Shown here: one piece after another, positions 56,983 through 64,000 of the stretch
Numbering within the stretch: position 1 is the stretch's first letter
Layout of the letters: each line of letters starts with the position of its first letter
Source of the DNA: Aptenodytes patagonicus
Taxonomy: Eukaryota > Chordata > Aves > Sphenisciformes > Spheniscidae
Direction of reading: 5' to 3'
NCBI RefSeq assembly: GCF_965638725.1
Contig: NC_134981.1
Location: 47,644,849-47,708,848, forward strand
DNA: 64,000 nucleotides
Notes under the pieces: generated by a model
The model's input: the letters and a program-made list of their open reading frames with translations, nothing else
Databases searched by the model: none
Told to the model about the DNA's origin: nothing
Made by a program: the position numbers and the translations under genes

Positions 56983-57495
56983 ATGTTGGTTTCTCTCTTC
57001 TCGATATTGATTTGTCTAATCTGCATCGTGCTCTTTTTCCTGCTGTACATGTTAAAGATTGGTGTTGGGTTTTGCAGTTTGCTGTGGTCTGCAGTGATTA
57101 GCGATGTCTCGCTTGTGAGGTTTGTTTTTAGAACATTGACCTTGACGTTAGTGTGGTATGTAAGTTTCGCAATGAAGCCGTTACTGTACCACGGAGACCA
57201 TTTCATGGAGACAACTAGCAATAACAGTGACTTTTCTGAGAGTTTTTTTACGGAGGAAATACAGAATGGCAGGGTCACTACCTTCTTCTATGATGTTTCC
57301 TCCTTCGTTACAGTAACTATTCAGTATTTTGAACAGCCTTGGGTAGTTAAGATACTTCTATTAATACTTCTTGGGAATATTGTTTCGGTTTTGTCTAAAG
57401 TTGGTAAGCAATTTAAGAATATCATCCAGAGATCTGCCCCAAGGGTGAATAATTATGAGTGCAGGGTGTGTGGGACAAGATGGGCAAGTACCTAG
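56983..57495 (+). CDS. Leader ORF upstream of gag: small membrane-protein-like ORF
   Basis: 170 aa from ATG, lying between the primer site and gag and overlapping gag by 16 nt in another frame. It has a hydrophobic N-terminus (residues 2-24), a second hydrophobic region about 44-63, an N-X-S site at 80-82, a third hydrophobic segment (121-138, KILLLILLGNIVSVL), then a basic tail ending with CRVCG. Homologous frames occur in the truncated proviruses at 29108 and 30180, which argues that it was translated in the ancestral virus. I do not recognise the family. It could be an accessory protein or an N-terminal leader, and no function is proposed. Confidence 0.6.
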   Translation: MLVSLFSILICLICIVLFFLLYMLKIGVGFCSLLWSAVISDVSLVRFVFRTLTLTLVWYVSFAMKPLLYHGDHFMETTSNNSDFSESFFTEEIQNGRVTTFFYDVSSFVTVTIQYFEQPWVVKILLLILLGNIVSVLSKVGKQFKNIIQRSAPRVNNYECRVCGTRWAST

Positions 57496-58961
57496 GCCAA
57501 TGGGCACCCCCAGTGTTTTGGAACTTCACCCCTGAGCAAGTGCGGAATCCTGAAAAGTTAGTAGAATATTTGGACAAAGTATGCTGTCACCCTAGCAACT
57601 CCAGAGAGATGCAGATCATTGCAACGTGCTGGGGCCTGGCCCATGCCTACCGAGCCCTGTTCAACACCATTCAGTGCCCTCAAAGGGAAGGGAAGGTCTC
57701 TGGCTCTGACAGTAAAACGACACGCCCTGCGGCCACTCAGACCCGGGCAACACGCCCTGTGGCTGAACCAAAGAACCAGCCTGTGCCGGTATCAGTCGCC
57801 CCTGTACACAAGAAGAAATCTTGGAAGCGGAAGTCGGCTCGTTTAGTAAGGGAGGAAGAAGCTTCTTCTGAAAGGGAACCGGAGGAAGAACTGTACGACT
57901 ACCCTGGAGAAGGGCCATCACGAGAACGGGAGGAGGAGAGCCGGCCGCTGACCGGGGAGGAGGAAGAGGAAGAACTCATAAACGAGGCAGTGACCACCCG
58001 ATCTCTATCCCTGAGTGAGCTGCGAGATATACAAAAAGATTTCAGCCGTCGTCCAGGCGAGCATATTGTCACCTGGCTGCTCCGATGCTGGGATAATGGG
58101 GCCAGTAGCCTGGAATTAGAGGGTAGGGAAGCCAAGCAGCTGGGATCCCTTTCTAGGGAAGGGGGCATTGACAAAGTAATTGGAAAAGGGACACGAGTCC
58201 TCAGCCTTTGGAGGCGACTCTTGTCAAGCGTGAAGGAAAGGTATCCCTTTAAGGAAGATGTCATATGTCGCCCGAGCAAATGGACCACCATGGAGAAGGG
58301 TATCCAGTTTCTGAGAGAATTAGCTGTGCTGGAGGTGATTTATGGTGACCTGAACAATGAACAACTATCCAAAGATCCAGACGAAGTCAAGTGCACGCGA
58401 CCCATGTGGCGGAAGTTTATAAGGAGCTCACCATCGTCATACGCCAATTCATTGGCAGTGATGACCTGGAAAGATGGAGAGGGACAAACGGTGGATGAAT
58501 TGGCTAGTCAACTCTGGCAATATGAGGAAAGTCTCTCTTCCTCCCTCGTCTCGGCTGTGGAGAAACTGTCCTGGGAGATCCAGCAACTCAGAGAGGATAG
58601 GTCCTACTCCTCACCTGTACGGACCAGTATCTCGGCTATTAGGAGTCAGCGTTCTTTTGCTCAAGAGAGAGAATATAAAGGGTACACACCACGGGGCACC
58701 CTATGGTTTTATCTGCGTGACCACGGAGAGGACATGAGGAAGTGGGATGGGAAACCTACTGCAGCCCTAGGGGCACGGGTACGTGAGTTGCAAGGGAAAA
58801 CAATCACAGAAAGAGGTTCTTCCAGGAAAATTGCTGCTCCAGTTTCCAGCGGGCAGTTCCCCAGAGAGAGTAGAAGGGCTGATCTTACTCTTGATCTTAA
58901 TGAAGAAACTTCTGACTCGTACGTACAAGAAATGAGAAATGAGTACTGTGATGAGGACTAG
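57480..58961 (+). CDS. gag: ERVL-like gag, open
   Basis: 493 aa from the first in-frame ATG, MGKYLGQWAPPV, with Gly 2 and Gly 6 as in myristoylated matrix proteins. A matrix-like N-terminus (CWGLAHAYRALFNTIQ) is followed by a Pro/basic linker, a very acidic stretch about 125-170 (EEEASSEREPEEEL, GEEEEEEL), then a capsid-like domain (LRDIQKDFSRRPGEHIVTWL, IQFLRELAVLEVIYGDLN). No CCHC zinc knuckle is seen. It ends in TAG (58959-58961), in the same frame as the protease. There is no internal break. Confidence 0.82.
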   Translation: MGKYLGQWAPPVFWNFTPEQVRNPEKLVEYLDKVCCHPSNSREMQIIATCWGLAHAYRALFNTIQCPQREGKVSGSDSKTTRPAATQTRATRPVAEPKNQPVPVSVAPVHKKKSWKRKSARLVREEEASSEREPEEELYDYPGEGPSREREEESRPLTGEEEEEELINEAVTTRSLSLSELRDIQKDFSRRPGEHIVTWLLRCWDNGASSLELEGREAKQLGSLSREGGIDKVIGKGTRVLSLWRRLLSSVKERYPFKEDVICRPSKWTTMEKGIQFLRELAVLEVIYGDLNNEQLSKDPDEVKCTRPMWRKFIRSSPSSYANSLAVMTWKDGEGQTVDELASQLWQYEESLSSSLVSAVEKLSWEIQQLREDRSYSSPVRTSISAIRSQRSFAQEREYKGYTPRGTLWFYLRDHGEDMRKWDGKPTAALGARVRELQGKTITERGSSRKIAAPVSSGQFPRESRRADLTLDLNEETSDSYVQEMRNEYCDED

Positions 58962-58964
58962 AGG
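58959..58964 (+). promoter_or_regulatory. Gag/Pro junction: single in-frame UAG
   Basis: TAG AGG, with an open frame continuing without shift into the protease. This arrangement suggests stop-codon readthrough to make Gag-Pro-Pol, as in gammaretroviruses. A nonsense mutation in an originally fused or differently expressed frame is the alternative. Confidence 0.55.
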
Positions 58965-59465
58965 GGCCCTGCCTCCAGCCAGGGGGAGGAAAGGGACAAC
59001 CGGGTTTACTGGACTGTGTGGATTCGGTGGCCTGGCACATCAGACCCACAGGAGTATAAGGCTCTAGTAGACACCAGTGCACAGTGTACCCTAATGCCAT
59101 CAAGCTATATAGGGGCAGAACCCATCTGTATTTCTGGGGTGACGGGGGGATCCCAACAGCTAACTGTATTGGAAGCCGAAGTGAGTCTAACTGGGAATGG
59201 GTGGCAGAAGCACCCCATTGTGACTGGCCCAGAGGCTCCGTGCATCCTTGGCATAGACTACCTCAGGAGAGGGTATTTCAAGGACCCAAAAGGGTACCGG
59301 TGGGCTTTTGGTATAGCTGCCTTGGAGATGGAGGAAATTAAACAGCTGTCCACCTTGCCTGGTCTCTCGGAGGACCCCTCTGTTGTGGGGTTGCTGAAGG
59401 TCGAAGACGAACAGGTGCCAATCGCCACCACCACGGTGCACTGGCGGCAGTATCGCACCAGCTGA
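58962..59465 (+). pseudogene. pro: ERVL-like protease (followed by an in-frame nonsense codon)
   Basis: The aspartyl protease domain has ALVDTSAQCTLMPS (DTS where DTG is usual) and PCILGIDYLRRGYF, the C-terminal ILG-D motif of retropepsins. TGA at 59463-59465 ends the frame directly before the reverse transcriptase, which continues in the same frame. The G to S change next to the catalytic Asp may be natural variation (DSG/DTS occur in cellular enzymes) or damage. Confidence 0.8.
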
Positions 59466-60868
59466 GACTCCCTGATTCCCATCCATGAGCTGATTCGTCG
59501 ACTGGAGAGCCAAGGAGTGATCAGCAAGACTCGCTCACCCTTTAACAGTCCCATATGGCCAGTGCGGAAGTCTGATGGAGAGTGGAGACTAACAGTAGAC
59601 TATCGTGGCCTAAATGAAGTCACAACGCCGCTGAGTGCTGCTGTGCCAGACATGCTAGAACTTCAATACGAACTGGAGTCAAAGGCAGCCAAGTGGTATG
59701 CCACAGTTGATATTGCTAATGCGTTTTTCTCAATCCCTTTGGCAGCGGAGTGCAGGCCACAATTTGCTTTCACTTGGAGGGGCATCCAGTACACCTGGAA
59801 CCGACTGCCCCAGGGGTGGAAACACAGCCCCACCATTTGCCATGGAGTGATCCAGATGCGCTGGAACAGGGTGAGGCTCCAGAACACCTGCAATACATTG
59901 ATGACATCATCGTGTGGGGCAACACAGCAGGAGAAGTTTTTGAAAAAGGGAAGGAAATAGTCCAAATCCTGCTGAAGGCCGGTTTTGCCATAAAACAAAG
60001 TAAGGTCAAGGGACCTGCACAGGAGATCCAGTTTTTAGGAATAAAATGGCAAGATGGACGTCGTCAGATCCCAATGGATGTGATCAACAAAATAACAGCC
60101 ATGTCTCCACCAACTAGCAGAAAGGAAACACAAGCTTTCTTAGGCGTCGTGGGTTTTTGGAGAATGCACATTCCAAATTACAGTCTGATTGTAAACCCTC
60201 TCTATCAAGTGACCCGGAAGAAGAACGATTTCAAATGGGGCCCTGAGCAACGACAAGCCTTTGAACAAATTAAAGAGGAGATAGTTCATGCAGTAGCCCT
60301 GGGGCCAGTCCGGGCAGGACAAGATGTAAAAAATGTGCTCTACACCGCAGCCGGGGAGAATGGCCCTACCTGGAGCCTCTGGCAGAAAGCACCAGGGGAG
60401 ACTCGAGGTCGACCCCTAGGGTTTTGGAGTCGGGGATACAGAGGATCCGAGGCCCGCTATACTCCAACTGAAAAAGAGATATTAGCAGCATATGAAGGGG
60501 TTCGAGTTGCTTCAGAAGTGATCGGCACTGAAGCACAGCTCCTGGCACCCCGACTGCCGGTGCTGGGCTGGATGTTCAAAGGGAGGGTCCCCCGTACCCA
60601 TCATGCAACTGATGCTACATGGAGTAAGTGGGTCGCACCGATCACACAACGGGCTCGAATAGGAAACCCCAGTCGCCCAGGAATCCTGGAAGTGATCATG
60701 GATTGGCCAGAGGGCAAAGATTTTGGAATATCGCCAGAGGAGGAGGTGACGCGTGCTGAGGAGGCCCCAATGTATAATGAACTACCAGAAAATGAGAAGC
60801 AATATGCCCTGTTCGCTGATGGGTCCTGTCGTCTTGTGGGAAAGCATCGGAGGTGGAAAGCTGCTGTG
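59466..60868 (+). pseudogene. pol: ERVL-like reverse transcriptase, one frameshift
   Basis: The first frame (to about 59850) has PFNSPIWPVRKSDGEWRLTV and the palm motif YATVDIANAFFSIPL, then LPQGWKHSPTICHG. Homology then moves to another frame near 59850 and continues with the catalytic YIDD (59894-59905), the thumb and connection domains (FLGVVGFWRMHIPNYSLIVN) and the start of RNase H (ALFADGSC). The enzyme would copy viral RNA into DNA in the cytoplasm. The frame break and the stops around it make it inactive. Confidence 0.88.
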
Positions 60869-60985
60869 TAGAGTCCTATATGACAAGTCGCAGAAACTGC
60901 TGCAGGAGAAGGTGAATCGAGCCAATTTGCAGAAGTAAAGGCCATCCAGCTGGCTTTAGACATTGCTGACCGAGAAAAGTGGCCA
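60869..60985 (+). pseudogene. pol: ERVL-like RNase H, two nonsense codons
   Basis: The frame of the reverse transcriptase continues through TAG (60869-60871) and TGA (60881-60883) into recognisable RNase H sequence with the EVKAIQLALDIA helix. It joins the integrase frame without a shift. Both stops follow soon after the first catalytic Asp (ADGS). Confidence 0.78.
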
Positions 60986-62143
60986 GTGCTCTCTCTCTGT
61001 ACTGACTCATGGATGGTGGCAAATGCCCCGTGGGGGTGGTTGCAGCAATGGAAGCAGAGCAACTGGCAGCGCAGAGGCAAACCCATCTGGGCTGCCGCAT
61101 TGTGGCAAGATATTGCTGCCCGGGTGGAGAACCTGGTTGTAAAAGTCCGTCACGTAGATGCTCACGTACCCAAGAGTCGGGCCACTGAAGAACATCAAAA
61201 CAACCAGCAGGTGGATCAGGCTGCTAAGATTGAAGTGGCTCAGGGGGATCTGGACTGGCAACATAAGGGTGAGTTATTTCTAGCTCGGTGGGCCCATGAC
61301 ACCTCAGGTCACCAAGGAAGAGATGCAACATACAGGTGGGCTCGTGATCGAGGGGTGGACTTGACCATGGACACTATTGCGCAGGTTGTCCATGAATGCG
61401 AAACATGCGCTGCAATCAAGCAAGCCAAGCGGTTAAAGCCTCTCTGGTATGGAGGGCGGTGGCTGAAATATAACTATGGGGAGGCCTGGCAGATCGATTA
61501 TATCACACTCCCACAAACCCGCCAAGGCAAGCGCCGTGTGCTTACAATAGCGGAAGCAACCCCCGGATGGCTGGAAACATATCCCGTGCCCCATGCCACC
61601 GCCCGGAACACTATCCTGGGCCTTGAGAAGCAAGTCCTATGGCGACATGGCACCCCAGAAAGAATTGAGTCAGACAACGGGACTCATTTCCGAAACAACC
61701 TCATAGACACCTGGGCCAAAGAGCACGGCATTGAGTGGGTGTATCACATCCCCTGTCATGCACCAGCTTCTGGGAAAATTGAACGATACAATGGACTGTT
61801 AAAGACTACACTGAGAGCAATGGGTGGCGGGACGTTCAAACATTGGGATACGCATTTAGCAAAGGCCACCTGGTTAGTCAACACGAGGGGATCTGCCAAT
61901 CGAGCAGGCCCTGCCCAGTCAGAACTTTTACGTACTGTAGATGGGAATAAAGTCCCTGTAGTGCACATAAAAAATATGCTGGGGAAAACAGTTTGGGTTA
62001 TTCCTGCCTCGGGCAAAGGCAAACCCATCCGTGGGATTGCTTTTGCTCGAGGACCTGGGTGTACTTGGTGGATAATACGGAAGGATGGGGCAGTCCGATG
62101 TGTACCTCAAGGGGATTTGATTTTGGGTGAGAATAGCCAATGA
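60986..62143 (+). pseudogene. pol: ERVL-like RNase H C-terminus and integrase, open
   Basis: 385 aa, open. It starts with the end of RNase H (LCTDSWMVANA with the third catalytic Asp, and HVDAHVPKS). Integrase follows: the zinc-binding HHCC domain (HDTSGHQG, CETCAAIK), the catalytic core with Asp in WQIDYITLP (61496-61498), Asp in ESDNGTHF (61673-61675) and Glu in GKIERYNG (61781-61783), and a C-terminal domain with TVWVIPASGKG. All DDE residues are kept. It would process LTR ends and join them to host DNA. It is listed as a pseudogene because upstream stops prevent its translation as part of Pol. Confidence 0.88.
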
Positions 62144-62494
62144 TCTGAATTATGTGATGTTAAGTACTAATTATAGTTATAATAGTTATACTAATAATAC
62201 ACAGATATACTAACCATACTAATAATATTATATGCCGTACTAATGTTATTACAATAAGAATCACCCAGACTAATGAAGAATAACTTCAGTGAAACCAAGC
62301 AAAGCACAGTGATGATGGTACCAGAACTGACTTCAACATGAAACAATCCAACACCACATACCATCTCCATTTTTCCTGCCCTGAAAGATTATTATGACAG
62401 ATGGAGCCCGAAGTCATGGACTAAATGAACTCACCGAACATTGTAGAGGGATGGCCCACAGACGAAGGGAATGATATCTGTGTGTCTGTGTGTG

Positions 62495-62530
<36 letters not shown>

Positions 62531-62610
62531 GGGGTGGTGATTAATGAAAATGTACTGGAAAATATGAGACTTGAGCATGACGCAGATGGTATAGAATAAG
62601 GGGTGGATAT
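62144..62610 (+). other. ERVL-like 3' untranslated region, no env
   Basis: 467 bp between integrase and the 3' LTR with no open frame of note. It holds a GA microsatellite at 62495-62526 and, just before the LTR, a short purine-rich stretch (AATAAGGGGTGGATAT) that may be the polypurine tract. Confidence 0.75.
62495..62526 (+). repeat. (GA)n microsatellite
   Basis: About 16 units of GA/AG, nearly perfect, inside the provirus. Confidence 0.9.
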
Positions 62611-63155
62611 TGTCCTGGTTTCGGCAGGGATAGAGTTAATTTCCTTCCTAGTAGCTGGTACAGTGCTGTGTTTTAGATTTAGGATGAGAACAAAGTTGAA
62701 CAAACGCACCGATGTTTTACTTGTTGCTAAGTAGTGCTTACACTGGCCAAGGACTTTTCAGCTTCCCATGGTCTACCGACTGAGGAAGGCTGGAGGTGCA
62801 CAAGGAGCTGGGAGGGGGCACAGCCAAACTGGCCAAAGGGACATTCCATACCATGTGACGTCATGCTCAGTACATAAACTGGGGAAAGCTGGCCGGGGGG
62901 GCAGCTGCTCAGGGACTGGCTGGGCATCGGTCGGCAGGTGGTGAGCAATTGCACTGTGCATCACTTGCTTTGTGTATTATTATTATTATATTATTATTAT
63001 CATTTTATTTCAATTATTAAACTGTTTTTTATCTCAACCTACGAGTTTTTTCTCACTTGTGCTCTTCCAATTCTCTCCCCCATCCCACCAGGGGTGGGGG
63101 GAGTGAGCGAGCGGCTGCGTGGTGCTTAGTTGCTGACTGAGGTTAAACCACGATA
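62611..63155 (+). repeat. 3' LTR of the ERVL-like provirus
   Basis: 545 bp, the partner of 56335-56880. It has the CRE palindrome at 62856-62863. Its end reads ACCACGATA instead of GACA. A short stretch (AGGACAGCTGACCC in the 5' copy) is missing. Confidence 0.92.
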
Positions 63156-63160
63156 CCAAC
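63156..63160. repeat. Target-site duplication, right copy (CCAAC)
   Basis: Matches 56330-56334. Confidence 0.92.
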
Positions 63161-64000
63161 CAAACACCACCACACCCCAACCCCCCCCCCCAAAACAAAA
63201 TAAGTAAATAAAGTCACCCACACCCACTACTCTCTTTCTTGCTACTAGTGCAACACTCTCCTAGTGTGTTGCTACATGCTCTACAATGGGGCTGGCTCCC
63301 AAACAAAAAATGATCATGTACATATCATCTAGGGAAGAAGACTTTTTGGTTCCTACTGACTAAGGTCCAGCTTGAGGTTGATGACTTCTGCTGAGGGATG
63401 CAATGCTTAATAAATCCTAACTGTATGCATATTTCATTCAGTCTGCAAAAAAGCTAGTTCCTCAGACTTCCTGTGGGCTCTCCCTGCTGGTGCTTATACC
63501 AGGTGGCCCCTCCTTTTTTCACCTGTTCTACAAAATCCCCTGCATCTGGATCAACTGCCTCAACCCAGGAACATCCAGTTCTGATGCTCAGAACTTTGTG
63601 TGTGACCCCATTAACTCAATCATCATTGATCGCCTGTCTGGACTTCTCTGTTCTATGAGCATATGTACCCAAAGAGGCAGTTTGCAGCCCAGCTTTTGGG
63701 GGTAATTTCTAGTGGGTTAGAAGTGGAGTGGACAAAACACATTGACGTTGGATGCAGAAACCCTGGACCTCCTGCTTTGGTGTTCTGTGGCTGGGGGTGC
63801 TTCAGCTATCACCTTTTCCTGCTCCCCAGGGTCCTCACAGACCCTGTGAGCTGCGATACCGCCTCTGGGTGTCTCACTCGATCATACTCTCCCATGGCTC
63901 AGCACTTGGTAGCAGCCATGGCATCTTGACTGCTGCAAATTGGTTCCCTAGCCCTTTCTTGGAGGAGAAGCAGTGGCCTCGTTCCTCCTAACATCGTGCC
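63161..64000. other. Single-copy-looking DNA, no gene recognised
   Basis: Starts with an A/C-rich low-complexity tract (63161-63230). Open frames from about 63473 to 63929 show no domain I recognise and do not resemble the TMEM171 tail or TMEM174 convincingly. Confidence 0.45.

Larger units (their letters stand above)
56335..63155 (+). mobile_element. ERVL-like endogenous provirus, complete at both ends, no env
   Basis: 6821 bp with LTRs at 56335-56880 and 62611-63155, a tRNA-Lys-type primer site, a leader ORF, gag, pro, reverse transcriptase, RNase H and integrase, and a 5-bp duplication. No env follows integrase. The LTRs differ by a dozen or more substitutions and several small indels, so it is older than the gammaretroviral provirus. 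The reverse transcriptase (YATVDIANAFFSIPL, YIDD) resembles the ERVL/spuma-like class III group. LTRs of this family occur at 1, 8522, 26679, 28356 and 29528. Confidence 0.93.

Noticed and set aside
59463-59465. TGA between protease and reverse transcriptase considered as a second readthrough site
   Set aside because: It lies within conserved coding sequence of a polymerase that also has a frameshift and two further stops, so an ordinary nonsense mutation is more likely.
63473-63929. Open frames near the right edge considered as TMEM174 or the TMEM171 last exon
   Set aside because: Only a few residues resemble TMEM174, without its membrane segments or PPxY tail, and there are no convincing splice sites.

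Overview
The window is vertebrate nuclear DNA, almost certainly from a bird. Two conserved vertebrate genes lie in their usual order on the + strand. The spaces between them are filled with CR1 LINEs and endogenous retroviruses of avian type. The species cannot be named from the sequence, but the young CR1 copies and the abundant LTRs opening TGTCCTGGTTT suggest a neoavian bird.

Layout. Positions 1-18400 hold the 3' end of FCHO2: seven coding exons of the C-terminal mu-homology (cargo-binding) domain, the stop codon at 16140-16142 and a 3'UTR of about 2 kb. One FCHO2 intron (4353-10738) holds a nest: an old CR1 is split by a near-full-length young CR1 with an uninterrupted 931-aa ORF2, and again by a solo LTR with a 5-bp target duplication. 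Positions 18500-35650 are repeat-rich intergenic DNA: CR1 copies on both strands (one pair inverted and nested), a solo LTR, two truncated proviruses of the same LTR class, an antisense LTR with internal tandem repeats, and a probable class I solo LTR. Positions 35700-44650 hold a CpG-rich block split by a 7.67-kb gammaretrovirus-like provirus on the minus strand. That provirus has two LTRs, a 4-bp duplication GTAG, open gag and env, and a broken pol. Positions 44650-53000 hold a single-copy stretch and then TMEM171, which looks disabled by two frameshifts and two nonsense codons. Positions 53950-63160 hold another CR1 and a complete ERVL-like provirus with no env (5-bp duplication CCAAC).

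FCHO2 next to TMEM171 matches the order I know from human 5q13.2, which supports both gene calls. The most interesting points are: a membrane-protein-like ORF between primer-binding site and gag, kept in register in three copies of the ERVL-like family; an 8-nt gap between LTR and primer-binding site in the same family; single in-frame stop codons separating gag from pro-pol in two unrelated retrovirus lineages; the decay of TMEM171; and the gammaretrovirus insertion into the CpG island that may have been the TMEM171 promoter. I found no tRNA, rRNA, CRISPR array or prokaryotic feature.
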